Shown: positions 1 to 9,359 of the stretch, one piece after another
Layout of the letters: the number at the start of each line of letters is the position of its first letter
How positions within the stretch are numbered: the first letter of the stretch is position 1
NCBI GenBank assembly: GCA_014762505.1
Contig: JABURS010000035.1
Span: forward strand, 62,001-126,000
From: Chromatiales bacterium
GTDB lineage: Bacteria > Pseudomonadota > Gammaproteobacteria > SpSt-1174
DNA: 64,000 nt
Direction of reading: 5' to 3'
Notes under the pieces: generated by a model
Told to the model about the DNA's origin: nothing
What the model saw: the letters and a program-made list of their open reading frames with translations, nothing else
The model's database searches: none
Translations under genes and position numbers: made by a program

Positions 1-1005
<1,005 letters not shown>

Positions 1006-1071
1006 GCTGTTCCACAATGGCGACGACGGCCCGCCGCCACGCGGCCGGCCATCGGGAAATCGGGGCGGGCA

Positions 1072-1839
1072 TTATAACTGGAAAACGTCGCCGCTGCGCA
1101 GGCGGTGCAGCTCCCGGTCGGGAACGGCGGACGTAACCTGGGTCATGATGCGGTCCTCGTCACCGGACTTGAGATGGGTGATACAGGTCTGCGGATGGTG
1201 CCGCAGCTTGGCGAGGTCCGCGGCCAGGGTCTCGGGGCAATAGTGGCCGGCGATGTCGCTGAGTGCGCGTTCCTCGTTGGCGAAGGCGCATTCGACGATG
1301 AGCATGTCCAGCTGGGATTTGCGGTTCAGCGCGTCCCAGAGGCTGTCGTTGGTGGTGGTATCCCCGCTGAAGGCCAACACCGAGTCGCCGCCCTTCACGC
1401 AATAGCCCACGGCCGGGACGGCGTGATTCACCGGGATCATCTCCAGGGTCCGGCCGTCGATCACCACCGGCTCCCCCGGCGACATGGGGGCAAAGCGCAC
1501 CACCGGGTGCTCGCGATCCGGCAACTCGAAGAAGTCCGGCCAGATCTTCCAGTTGAAGATGTGCGCGCGCAGCACCTCGATGCTCTCGGGCTGGGCGTGC
1601 ACGGTCAACGGCCGCCCCTGCAGCTGGCCGAACAGGGTATCGATGAGCAGGGGCAGGGTCGCGATGTGATCGAGATGGGTATGCGTGATGAAGACGTGAC
1701 GCAGGCGCGCCATGGCCTCCAGGCTGAGCCGCCCCACCCCGGTTCCACAATCGATGAGGATATCGTCGTCGATCAGCAGCGAGGTCGTTCCCGACCCATC
1801 CCCGATTCCGCCGCTGCAGCCCAGTACCGTCAGCCGCAT
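1072..1839 (-). CDS. MBL-fold metallohydrolase, class II cAMP phosphodiesterase-like
   Basis: This 255-residue cytoplasmic protein has the metallo-beta-lactamase fold. The zinc motif HTHLDHI is at residues 53-59, a further metal-ligand region (FSGDTTTND) is near 158, and a late THLKSG histidine completes the site. The start MRLTVLGCSGG and the overall layout resemble the class II 3',5'-cyclic nucleotide phosphodiesterase group (PF02112), so hydrolysis of a cyclic nucleotide is a plausible role. Other phosphodiester or thioester substrates of the superfamily cannot be ruled out. It sits between ffh and a divergent ypjD-like gene, a position that is usually empty in gammaproteobacteria, so it looks like a local insertion. 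Confidence 0.8.
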   Translation of the reverse strand: MRLTVLGCSGGIGDGSGTTSLLIDDDILIDCGTGVGRLSLEAMARLRHVFITHTHLDHIATLPLLIDTLFGQLQGRPLTVHAQPESIEVLRAHIFNWKIWPDFFELPDREHPVVRFAPMSPGEPVVIDGRTLEMIPVNHAVPAVGYCVKGGDSVLAFSGDTTTNDSLWDALNRKSQLDMLIVECAFANEERALSDIAGHYCPETLAADLAKLRHHPQTCITHLKSGDEDRIMTQVTSAVPDRELHRLRSGDVFQL

Positions 1840-2012
1840 GATGCTGTATTCATTAAGGAATCCTCTGAATGAGGCAAATGCTACACGATGTCATGGAGGG
1901 TGACTATACAAAGGCGTCACAAACTCGGCAGCCGGAATGCCACGAGGTTCACGCCACGGGCCTAATATGCAATCATCGCGTACTTGCCAGGGATAACCAC
2001 ACGACGTACCCG

Positions 2013-2819
2013 ATGATCATCGCTCTCAGCCTGCTTGCCATTGCCCTCTATCTGGCCGCCACCGGGGCCATCGGACTACGCGTGCGGGCATTGGCCACCG
2101 GTCACGGGGCCATCCCGCGCGAACTCGTGCTGCTGGCCTGGGGGGGCGCCGTGTTGCTGCATGCCATCGTCGCCTATCGCGAGGTGCTCACCCCCGCCGG
2201 ACTCGACCTGGGCTTTTATCACGCCCTGTCCTCCGTCAGCTGGCTGATGGTTGCGCTGCTGCTGCTGGCCAGCCTGAAACGCCCGGTGGAAAACATCGGC
2301 CTGCTGCTGCTGCCGCTGGCGGTGGTCGCGCTGCTGCTGGAGATGCTGTTACCCGACGTGCGCTTCATTCCGGCCTCCACACGCCCCGGCCTCGACATCC
2401 ACATCTTCCTCTCGCTGCTGGCCTACAGCATGCTCGGCCTGGCCGCGCTGCAGGCGATGGTGCTCTGGTTCCAGGACCGCCACCTGCACACGCACCGCCC
2501 GGGCGGCCTGCTGCGCGCCCTGCCCCCCCTGCAGCACATGGAGAGCCTGCTGTTCCAGCTGCTCGGCGTCGGCTTCGTGCTGCTCAGCGCCGGCCTGATC
2601 ACGGGCTTCGTCTATCTCGAAGACATCTTCGCCCAGCACCAGGTCCACAAGACCGTGCTGTCGATCGTGGCCTGGGGCCTGTTCGCCACCCTGCTGTTCG
2701 GTCGCTGGCGCTTCGGCTGGCGCGGCCGCAAGGCCATACGCTGGACCCTGGGCGGCTTCGCCTTCCTCATGCTGGCCTACTTCGGCAGCAAGCTGGTGAT
2801 CGAACTCATCCTGCGCTGA
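2013..2819 (+). CDS. CcsA/YpjD-like inner membrane protein (cytochrome c assembly family)
   Basis: This 268-residue polytopic membrane protein belongs to the CcsA/CcmC-related family (PF01578). It is mostly hydrophobic, with about eight predicted segments. A longer in-frame reading begins near 1869, but the ATG at 2013 (MIIALSLLAIALYLAATGA) begins directly with a transmembrane helix and fits the family. Homologues next to ffh (ypjD in E. coli) have no proven biochemical role; haem handling is suggested by the family only. The downstream CorC-like gene follows after 84 bp, repeating the ypjD-yfjD order of enterobacteria. Function is inferred from family and context. Confidence 0.85.
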   Translation: MIIALSLLAIALYLAATGAIGLRVRALATGHGAIPRELVLLAWGGAVLLHAIVAYREVLTPAGLDLGFYHALSSVSWLMVALLLLASLKRPVENIGLLLLPLAVVALLLEMLLPDVRFIPASTRPGLDIHIFLSLLAYSMLGLAALQAMVLWFQDRHLHTHRPGGLLRALPPLQHMESLLFQLLGVGFVLLSAGLITGFVYLEDIFAQHQVHKTVLSIVAWGLFATLLFGRWRFGWRGRKAIRWTLGGFAFLMLAYFGSKLVIELILR

Positions 2820-2903
2820 GCGCCACCCGTGAGCCCGCGCCTTGACAGCCCCGGCACCGGCCTCGTCTAATTTCGAATCACCCACACACGGTTTCAAATC
2901 GTT

Positions 2904-4190
2904 TTGGATCAAATCCCTCTAGGCTTCCTGTTCGGCGGACTCTTCGTCCTGTTCCTGATGTCGGGATTCTTCTCGGGTTCGGAGACGGCATTGATGTCGC
3001 TGAACCGCTATCGCCTGCGGCACCTAGCCGACCAGGGCCATCCGGGCGCGATACGCGCCCAGCGCCTGCTGAATCAGCCCGACCGGCTGATCGGCCTGAT
3101 CCTGCTGGGCAACAACCTCGTCAACATCCTCATCACCCAGCTGGCCACCTTCATCGGGCTGCGCCTCTATGGCGATGCCGGCATCGCCATTGCCACCGGC
3201 GTACTGACGCTCGCCCTGCTGATCTTCGCCGAAGTGGCACCCAAGACGGTCGGCGCCCTGCACTCGGAAAAGATCGCCTTCCCGGCCGCCTTCGTCTACG
3301 TGCCCCTGCTGGTAGTCGCCTACCCCCTGGTGTGGCTGGTGAACCTGTTCGCCAACTCCATCCTGCGCCTGCTCGGCCTGCACGACGCGGGCGCCGGCGG
3401 ACAGGCACTGAGTCGTGAAGAACTCCGCACCGTGGTCGCCGAGGCCGGCAGCCTGATCCCGCGACGACATCGCAAGATGCTGCTCGGTATCCTCGATCTG
3501 GAAAAGATCACGGTCGAGGACATCATGATCCCGCGCAAGGACATCGTCGGCCTGGATCTGGACGAGGACTGGGACAAGGTGGTGGACCAGATCCAGCAGA
3601 GCAACTACACGCGTCTGCCGGTATACCGCGGCAGCATCGATCACGTGCTGGGCTTTCTGCACCTGCGCAAGGTGATGGATCTGATCCTCAACGACGAACT
3701 CACCCGCGAGCATCTCGAGGCCAACCTGCGCGAACCCTACTTCATTCCCGAGAGCACCCCGCTCAACCAGCAGCTGCTGAACTTCCAGAAAAAGCGCCGC
3801 CGCATCGGCCTGGTGGTCGACGAATACGGCGACATCCAGGGCCTGGTGACGCTCGAGGACCTGCTGGAGGAGATCGTCGGCGAATTCACCACCACGCCCG
3901 GCGACTACGGCAAGGACGTACACGAGCAGGAAGACGGCAGCTATCTGGCCGACGGTGGCACGCACATCCGCGCCATCAACCGGGCCCTGGGCTGGGAACT
4001 GCCGACCGACGGCCCCCGCACCCTCAACGGCCTGGTGCTGGAGCACATGGAGTCCATACCCGAGCCCGGCACCTCCTTCCTCATCGCGGGCTATCCCATC
4101 GAGGTCGTGCAGGTGAAGAACAACGCCATCAAGACACTACGCCTGCGTAACCGCCTGCCGCAGCACCGTGCCGACAAGGATGACGACTGA
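2904..4190 (+). CDS. HlyC/CorC (CNNM) family transporter, YfjD-like
   Basis: This 428-residue membrane protein of the CNNM/CorC group is implicated in Mg2+/Co2+ homeostasis. The order is a DUF21/CNNM membrane domain (about 5-180, with FSGSETALMSLNRYRLRHLA typical of the family), two CBS domains (about 205-325, IMIPRKDI and VVDEYGDIQGLVTLEDLLEEIVGEF) and a C-terminal CorC_HlyC domain (about 340-420). The reading frame opens with a TTG at 2904 (MDQIPLGFLFGG). This start keeps the first transmembrane helix, whereas the first ATG, about 20 residues in, would cut it. It ends 2 bp before radA, so the two are probably co-transcribed. Confidence 0.9.
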   Translation: MDQIPLGFLFGGLFVLFLMSGFFSGSETALMSLNRYRLRHLADQGHPGAIRAQRLLNQPDRLIGLILLGNNLVNILITQLATFIGLRLYGDAGIAIATGVLTLALLIFAEVAPKTVGALHSEKIAFPAAFVYVPLLVVAYPLVWLVNLFANSILRLLGLHDAGAGGQALSREELRTVVAEAGSLIPRRHRKMLLGILDLEKITVEDIMIPRKDIVGLDLDEDWDKVVDQIQQSNYTRLPVYRGSIDHVLGFLHLRKVMDLILNDELTREHLEANLREPYFIPESTPLNQQLLNFQKKRRRIGLVVDEYGDIQGLVTLEDLLEEIVGEFTTTPGDYGKDVHEQEDGSYLADGGTHIRAINRALGWELPTDGPRTLNGLVLEHMESIPEPGTSFLIAGYPIEVVQVKNNAIKTLRLRNRLPQHRADKDDD

Positions 4191-4192
4191 AC

Positions 4193-5554
4193 ATGGCGAA
4201 GGCGAAACAGCAATACCATTGCACCGCCTGTGGCGCCGTGGCCAGCAAGTGGGCCGGCCAGTGCGCCGAGTGCGGCGAGTGGAACACCATGGAAGAGGTG
4301 ACGGTGGCCGCCACCGCACCCGCCGCGGCGAAAGGCGCGCGCTTTGCCGGCTATGCCGGCGAGAGTCGCATCCGCTCGGTGGACGAGGTGGCCCTGGAGG
4401 CCGATCCTCGCAGCCCCACCGGCATGGACGAACTGGATCGCGTGCTGGGCGGAGGCCTGGTGCACGGCTCGGTGGTGCTGATCGGTGGCGACCCGGGTAT
4501 CGGCAAGTCCACCCTGCTGCTGCAGACACTGGCCAGCGTCACCGACCTGCGGAGCCTCTACGTCACCGGCGAGGAATCGCTGCAGCAGGTCACCCTGCGT
4601 GCGCGCCGCCTCGGCCTGCCGACCGAGGGCCTGCGGCTGTTCACCGAGACCTGTGTCGAACGCATCCTCGCCGCTGCCAGTCAGGAGCAGCCGCAGATGA
4701 TGGTGGTGGACTCGATCCAGACCATCTACACCGAGCTGCTGCAGTCGGCACCGGGATCGGTGGCCCAGGTACGTGAGGCCGCCGCCCAGCTCGTGCGCTA
4801 CGCCAAGCAGACGAACACGGCACTGTTCATCGTCGGCCATGTCACCAAGGAGGGCACGCTGGCCGGCCCACGGGTGCTCGAGCACATGGTCGACACCGTG
4901 CTCTACTTCGAGGGTGACCCGGGCGGACGCTACCGCGTGCTGCGTGCGGTGAAGAACCGCTTCGGCGCCGTCAACGAGCTCGGCGTGTTCGCCATGACCG
5001 AGAAGGGGCTCAAGCCCGTGAGCAACCCCTCGGCCATCTTTCTCTCGCGCCACGAAGAGCCGGTGTCCGGCAGCGTCATCATGGTCACACGCGAAGGCAC
5101 GCGACCGTTGATGGTGGAGGTACAGGCCCTGGTCGACGAGAGCCACACCAGCAATCCGCGCCGTGTGGCGGTGGGCCTGGAACAGAACCGCCTGGCCATG
5201 CTGCTGGCCGTGCTGCACCGGCATGGCGGTATCGCCATGTATGACCAGGACGTCTTCGTCAACGTGGTCGGCGGCGTGCGCGTAAGCGAGACGGCCGCTG
5301 ACCTGCCGGTGCTGCTGGCCGCCCTGTCGAGCTTTCGCAACCGCCCCCTGCCACACGACCTCGTCACCTTCGGCGAGGTGGGCCTGGCCGGCGAGATCCG
5401 CCCCGTACCGAACGGGCAGGAACGTCTGAAGGAGGCCGCCAAACACGGCTTCAAGCGCGCCATCGTGCCCCGGGCCAATGCCCCGAAAAAGCCGCTGCCG
5501 GACATGGAAGTGATCGTCGCCAACCGGCTGGACGAGGTCATCGAGCGCATCTAG
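4193..5554 (+). CDS. radA: DNA repair protein RadA
   Basis: RadA is a RecA-related, DnaB-like translocase that extends recombination intermediates during repair. The 453 residues show an N-terminal zinc finger (CTACGAVASKWAGQCAEC, residues 10-27), a RecA-like core with Walker A GGDPGIGKST, the diagnostic KNRFG motif (VKNRFGAVNELGVF) and a Lon-protease-like C-terminal domain. The length is normal for the family. The gene begins 2 bp after the CorC-like gene, so translation may be coupled. No defects are seen. Confidence 0.97.
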   Translation: MAKAKQQYHCTACGAVASKWAGQCAECGEWNTMEEVTVAATAPAAAKGARFAGYAGESRIRSVDEVALEADPRSPTGMDELDRVLGGGLVHGSVVLIGGDPGIGKSTLLLQTLASVTDLRSLYVTGEESLQQVTLRARRLGLPTEGLRLFTETCVERILAAASQEQPQMMVVDSIQTIYTELLQSAPGSVAQVREAAAQLVRYAKQTNTALFIVGHVTKEGTLAGPRVLEHMVDTVLYFEGDPGGRYRVLRAVKNRFGAVNELGVFAMTEKGLKPVSNPSAIFLSRHEEPVSGSVIMVTREGTRPLMVEVQALVDESHTSNPRRVAVGLEQNRLAMLLAVLHRHGGIAMYDQDVFVNVVGGVRVSETAADLPVLLAALSSFRNRPLPHDLVTFGEVGLAGEIRPVPNGQERLKEAAKHGFKRAIVPRANAPKKPLPDMEVIVANRLDEVIERI

Positions 5555-5677
5555 CCCGGCCATCCCGTATCCCGGCGGGTGCTGGCGCTTTGCAGCCGCG
5601 CCACCGACAGGCAGAATGTCCCGTACAAGAACATGCCGGCCCACGAGGCCCGGCAACCAATACCACCGGGAGACCCC

Positions 5678-6034
5678 ATGTCCGACGCGAATCGACGTCA
5701 GCACGAACGCCATGCGGCAGGCAGCATAAAGGCCAGTCTGCGCCCCGTGAACGGCGGGCTGCTCACGCGCCTGAAAAAACCCCAGGACTGCATGCTGCTC
5801 GACCTGTCCCGCGCCGGTGCCGGCATACTCTCGACCCAGGGACTGGAACCCAGCACGGAGATCCAGCTGGCCCTGGAGACCGAGGACGGCCTGCACCTGA
5901 ATGTACGAGGTGTCGTGCGCTTCACCAATCCTGTCGATGCCTCGCATTACCGCATGGGCATCCATTTCCACGGTGACCATACACCGGAGACGCTGCAGGC
6001 CCTGCAACAGATCGAGGCCCGGTTTCTTTCCTGA
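5678..6034 (+). CDS. PilZ domain protein
   Basis: This 118-residue PilZ protein is a probable cyclic-di-GMP receptor. The start at 5678 (MSDANRRQHERH) is preceded by a GGGAGA ribosome binding site; an upstream in-frame ATG near 5579 lacks one. The c-di-GMP signature is present: an RxxxR-type element (RRQHERH, residues 6-12) and a D-x-S-x-x-G element (DLSRAGAG, about residue 45). No other domain is attached, so it would act through partner proteins such as motility, pilus or polysaccharide machinery, none of which is adjacent. A strong terminator follows. Confidence 0.88.
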   Translation: MSDANRRQHERHAAGSIKASLRPVNGGLLTRLKKPQDCMLLDLSRAGAGILSTQGLEPSTEIQLALETEDGLHLNVRGVVRFTNPVDASHYRMGIHFHGDHTPETLQALQQIEARFLS

Positions 6035-6052
6035 CACTGGCACCCTGCCCAC

Positions 6053-6085
6053 AAAAAAAGCCCCGGGCGTAGCCGGGGCTTTTTT
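6053..6085. terminator. bidirectional intrinsic terminator
   Basis: The stem AAAAAGCCCCGG / CCGGGGCTTTTT with a GCGTAG loop is flanked by an A run on one side and a T run on the other. It can therefore stop both the PilZ transcript (+) and the convergent dienelactone-hydrolase-like transcript (-). Confidence 0.93.
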
Positions 6086-6106
6086 GCGGGATAGACCCGA
6101 TCAGTG

Positions 6107-6907
6107 CTACTTGCTGAAAACGTCTGCGAGAAAACGCTTCATCCCCGCCCAGGACGTGGCATCGGCCTCGGCATCGTAGGCCAGCGGCAAACCGAACTTC
6201 TCACCATTTTCCGTCGCCGCCGGGTTGGTGAAGCTGTGCTTCACGCCAGGGAAGTTCACCACCTCGAAGTCGGCACCGGCCGCCTTCATCTCCGCCTCGA
6301 AATTGGTGACGTCTTCGGGCTTGACCATCGGATCGGCAGCACCGTTGTAGACCAGGATATCCGCCACTACTCCACCCGGGGCTGCCGGCTTGATGGGTTT
6401 GAGCGAGCCATGGAAACTCACCACGCCATCGAGATCGGTGCCGACCCGCGCCATGTGCAGCACGATACCGCCGCCGAAGCAGTAGCCAATGGCCGCCACA
6501 CGCTCGGCATCCACGGCGGGATGCTGGCGCACGTAATCCATGGCCGCGTTGAAGCGTGCCTCACCCACGTCGATGTTCTTCGCGACCTGGCCCGCAAACT
6601 CGCCGGCCTGCTTGGGATGATCGGCGGTCTTGCCGTCGCCGTACATATCTACCGCCAGTGCCACGTAACCCATATCGGCCAGCATGTCGGCACGGCGCCG
6701 GGCATAGTCGTTATGCCCCCACCACTCGTGCACCACCAGCACCGCCGGGCGCTTTTCCTCGGTAGCCGGCAGGGCGAGATAACCCTTGAGGGTTTGTCCA
6801 TTGGACTCGTAGCTCACCTCCTGACTCCGCGTCTCCTTGGTGGCGGTGGCGCAGCCACTGAGCAGCAGGCCTACGATCAGCAGGCCCAGCATCTTGATGC
6901 GTACCAT
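6107..6907 (-). CDS. dienelactone hydrolase family lipoprotein
   Basis: This 266-residue alpha/beta hydrolase has a lipoprotein signal peptide: hydrophobic stretch 6-16 and lipobox LLLSGC with Cys19, so it is probably membrane-anchored in the periplasm. The DLH (PF01738) catalytic triad is visible as Cys143 in GYCFGGG, Asp192 in NGAADPMV and His224 in GVKHSF. The EWWGHNDY segment near residue 61 is typical of the family. The natural substrate is not clear; cytosolic DLH proteins open lactones, but secreted relatives are uncharacterised. It is single, convergent with the PilZ gene, and shares no operon with the downstream stress cassette, which ends in its own terminator. Confidence 0.88.
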   Translation of the reverse strand: MVRIKMLGLLIVGLLLSGCATATKETRSQEVSYESNGQTLKGYLALPATEEKRPAVLVVHEWWGHNDYARRRADMLADMGYVALAVDMYGDGKTADHPKQAGEFAGQVAKNIDVGEARFNAAMDYVRQHPAVDAERVAAIGYCFGGGIVLHMARVGTDLDGVVSFHGSLKPIKPAAPGGVVADILVYNGAADPMVKPEDVTNFEAEMKAAGADFEVVNFPGVKHSFTNPAATENGEKFGLPLAYDAEADATSWAGMKRFLADVFSK

Positions 6908-6945
6908 CTGGCTTCTCCTTCTTGTTGCTTGGGGGAATTTCGGGC

Positions 6946-6977
6946 CAAAAAATCAAAAACGGGCCCGCAGGCCCGTT
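6946..6977 (-). terminator. intrinsic terminator of the rubrerythrin/ferritin/DUF3501 cassette
   Basis: Read on the minus strand this is AACGGGCC-loop-GGCCCGTT followed by TTTGATTTTTT. It lies just after the DUF3501 stop codon and marks the end of the cassette. Confidence 0.9.
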
Positions 6978-6988
6978 CGAGTATAGCG

Positions 6989-7585
6989 CTAGTCCAGATC
7001 GCCGATCAGTGACTGGCGAACGTTGTCCGGCACCGGATCGACTTCGTGCCGGTAATTGTCGTGATCGACCCCGGCCACCAGCTTGGCGCCGTTCTTCAGA
7101 TCCGCGGCCATTGCATCGCTGAGCTCGAAGCGCAGGAAGTGCACCGAAGAGGTCTTCTCCTCGGTTTCTCGCTCGAGGTCCTCGTTGGCGATGGGATAGA
7201 CCCGTTCGTGATCGCCAATCTTGACGTAGGTCTTGCGCTCGATGCCGATGAGTTTCGACAGCTGCACCTTGCGTTCGGCCGGGTCGTCGAACTCGACCAT
7301 CATGGTCGCCTTCCAGTTGCGCCCATCCGGAATCAGCGGGTTGTAGGTATCCAGTTCCTCCTGGATGCCTTCGGCCTCGTAGATCCGCTCGGCACGCAGC
7401 ATCTCCTGGATCTGGTACTGCATGATCATGCGATCCTCGAAATGCAGCGTGACGTGCGGCCCGATCGGCAGGCGACGATCACGCTTGTGCGCCATCACCT
7501 GGGCACGGAATTCCGGGCGGATCTCGGCATACTTTTCCAGCGAGTACAGGTCGTCGCGTTTCAGCTTGGCATTGGCGCCACCCAT
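6989..7585 (-). CDS. DUF3501 family protein
   Basis: This 198-residue soluble protein matches the DUF3501 family, recognisable from the opening KLKRDDLYSLEKYAEIRPEF, from FEDRMIMQYQIQEMLRAERI, and from a repeated DHERVYPI / DHDNYRHEV pattern. No catalytic motif can be assigned. Known relatives occur beside rubrerythrin, a CCG-domain Fe-S protein and ferritin-like genes, exactly as here, which suggests a shared role in oxygen or iron stress. It is the last gene of the cassette, 12 bp after the ferritin gene, with a good ribosome binding site (GGAGG) upstream of the start and a terminator right after the stop. Function unknown. Confidence 0.85.
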   Translation of the reverse strand: MGGANAKLKRDDLYSLEKYAEIRPEFRAQVMAHKRDRRLPIGPHVTLHFEDRMIMQYQIQEMLRAERIYEAEGIQEELDTYNPLIPDGRNWKATMMVEFDDPAERKVQLSKLIGIERKTYVKIGDHERVYPIANEDLERETEEKTSSVHFLRFELSDAMAADLKNGAKLVAGVDHDNYRHEVDPVPDNVRQSLIGDLD

Positions 7586-7597
7586 AACTACCTCCGG

Positions 7598-7909
7598 TTA
7601 ACCCTTGTGTTCGTGTTCGAGGGAAGCGATCGGCTTGTCGGTAAACAGGTAATCGCGCAGCTCCTTGTCGAAGGTCTTGTCCTTGCGACGGATCCACTCC
7701 AGCACCATGGCAGCGTGTTCCTTCTCCTCGTCACGGTTGTGCGCAAGAATGGCCTTGAGCTCCTCGTCCTTGCAGGCATCGACACGCTGCTGGTACCAGT
7801 CCACCGCCTCCAGCTCTTCCATCAGCGAGATGATGGCGCGATGCATGTCGCGCGTCTCGTCCGACAGTTCCTCGTAAGGCTCGTGATAACCCTCATTCGA
7901 CATCGTCAT
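7598..7909 (-). CDS. EncFtn-type encapsulated-ferritin-like protein without a cargo tail
   Basis: This 103-residue two-helix ferritin-like protein aligns without gaps, from memory, to the encapsulin cargo ferritin of Rhodospirillum rubrum through EELEAVDWY, ILAHNRDEEKEHAAM and YLFT. The ferroxidase residues Glu32, Glu62 and His65 all fall at the same numbers. Known EncFtn proteins form a decamer (a pentamer of dimers) that oxidises Fe2+ but stores little iron by itself. This copy ends at ASLEHEHKG and lacks the C-terminal encapsulin-targeting peptide, and no encapsulin gene occurs in the window. It lies 11 bp after the Fe-S protein gene and 12 bp before the DUF3501 gene. A second start, MSNEG, lies two codons inside. 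Confidence 0.88.
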   Translation of the reverse strand: MTMSNEGYHEPYEELSDETRDMHRAIISLMEELEAVDWYQQRVDACKDEELKAILAHNRDEEKEHAAMVLEWIRRKDKTFDKELRDYLFTDKPIASLEHEHKG

Positions 7910-7920
7910 GTTCTCCGTTT

Positions 7921-9270
7921 TTATTCAAGGCCGTAGGCGATGCGCAGCAGGGTGAGCGGGTGCTCGGGCTCACGCTCGTCCTTCAGGCCATTTTCGATCT
8001 GGTGCCCCGCCATCGGGCAGTCGCTGGAATAGTGGTCGGCCTCGGCCTTCTGCACACGGGTGACCACCGGACGGCAGATCTTCATCGAGATCTCGTGGAA
8101 CTCGCTCTTCACCGCGTAGGTGCCGTCGTGGCCGGAGCAGCGCTCGATGGCCTCGATCCTGGTGTCCGGCACCTTTTCCAGCAGCTCGCGGGTCTTCAGG
8201 CCGATGTTCTGCACGCGCAGGTGACAGGCGGCGTGGTAGGCGATCTTGCCCAGCGAGTTCTTGAAATCGGTCTTCAGCTTGCCTTCCTTCTCGCGCAGCA
8301 TCAGGTACTCGAAGGGATCGAAGATATGCTGGCGCACCTTTTCCACTTCGGGGTCGTCCGGGAACATCAGCGGCAGCTCCTGCTTGAACATCAGCACGCA
8401 GGAAGGCACCGGGCCGACGATGTCCCAGCCCTCGTCGATCATCTTCGCCAGCACCGGGATATTGGCCTCCTTGGCCCGGGCCACGGCCTCCAGGTCGCCA
8501 AGCTCGAGCTTGGGCATGCCGCAGCACTGCTCCTTCTCGGCCAGCGTGACGGGGATACCGTTATGCTCGAAGACCTTGAACAGGTCCTCGACGATATGCG
8601 GCTCGTTACGGTTGCCGTAGCAGGTGGCGAACACGGCCACCTTGCCGGTGGTGCGACCGACAGGCTCGGCGCTGGCGGCATCGGCCTGGTGGCCGGACAC
8701 GCGCTTGCGACCGGTCTTGCTGTGGTACTTCGGCAGGATGGCATCCGGATGCACGCCCAGCACCTTCTCCAGCACCTTGCGGGCGGGCTTGGCCTGGTTG
8801 GCGGCATTCACGATGCCGGCCACCACCGGGATACCGGCCAGGCTGCCGACGGTATCGGTGGCGGAGAGAATCTTGTCGCGCGTCTTCGTCTCGCCCTTTT
8901 TGAACTTCACCGCCTTGGCGCGCAGCATCAGGTGGGGGAAGTCCACGTTCCACTCGTGCGGGGGAACGTACGGGCACTTGCTCATGTAGCACATGTCGCA
9001 GAGGTAGCACTGGTCGACCACCTTCCAGTAGTCCTCTTTCTTCACCCCATCGACTTCGAAGGTCGGCGATTCGTCGACCAGATCGAACAGCGTCGGGAAG
9101 GAATGGCACAGGCTGATGCAACGACGGCAGCCATGGCAGATGTCGTAGACGCGCTCCAGTTCCTTGAAGAGCGACTCTTCGTTGTAGAACTCGGGATCCT
9201 GCCAGTTGAGGGCGTGCCGGGTCGGCGCCTCGAGACTGCCTTCGCGCTTGCCTTCGGTGGGTGCGGACAT
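7921..9270 (-). CDS. two-cluster Fe-S protein with CCG domains (GlpC/HdrD-like)
   Basis: This 449-residue redox protein resembles GlpC and heterodisulfide reductase subunit D. Two [4Fe-4S] motifs are near the N-terminus: C45-x2-C48-x2-C51-x3-C55, and a second set at 88, 91, 94 and 99 whose last spacing is four residues instead of the usual three. Two cysteine-rich CCG domains follow, with CATCYGNRNEP and EQCCGMPKLE in the first and HAACHLR, ERCSGHDG and SDCPMAGHQ in the second. There are no transmembrane segments. Family knowledge suggests electron transfer or thiol/disulfide chemistry. It is probably the electron donor for the rubrerythrin encoded upstream. The start is supported by AAGGAGC upstream. 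Confidence 0.86.
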   Translation of the reverse strand: MSAPTEGKREGSLEAPTRHALNWQDPEFYNEESLFKELERVYDICHGCRRCISLCHSFPTLFDLVDESPTFEVDGVKKEDYWKVVDQCYLCDMCYMSKCPYVPPHEWNVDFPHLMLRAKAVKFKKGETKTRDKILSATDTVGSLAGIPVVAGIVNAANQAKPARKVLEKVLGVHPDAILPKYHSKTGRKRVSGHQADAASAEPVGRTTGKVAVFATCYGNRNEPHIVEDLFKVFEHNGIPVTLAEKEQCCGMPKLELGDLEAVARAKEANIPVLAKMIDEGWDIVGPVPSCVLMFKQELPLMFPDDPEVEKVRQHIFDPFEYLMLREKEGKLKTDFKNSLGKIAYHAACHLRVQNIGLKTRELLEKVPDTRIEAIERCSGHDGTYAVKSEFHEISMKICRPVVTRVQKAEADHYSSDCPMAGHQIENGLKDEREPEHPLTLLRIAYGLE

Positions 9271-9306
9271 GTACCTGCTCCTTGACTCTTTGAATTTTTC
9301 TAGAGA

Positions 9307-9333
9307 ACAGGGCCGGCAAGAGACCGGCCCTGT
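9307..9333. other. perfect 10-bp hairpin between rubrerythrin and the Fe-S gene
   Basis: ACAGGGCCGG and CCGGCCCTGT face each other across a 7-nt loop in the 89-bp gap inside the cassette. There is no U tract on the minus-strand side. It could be a partial terminator or an mRNA 3'-end stabiliser that lets rubrerythrin be made in excess over the downstream genes. Confidence 0.6.
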
Positions 9334-9359
9334 CTTTCAGGCGTATGAAACGACCTGGA

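Noticed and set aside
4091-6052. A 653-residue antisense open frame over radA and the PilZ gene
   Set aside because: It is the high-GC shadow of radA. The product has His/Gly/Gln-rich low-complexity sequence with no motif, and radA on the other strand is certain.
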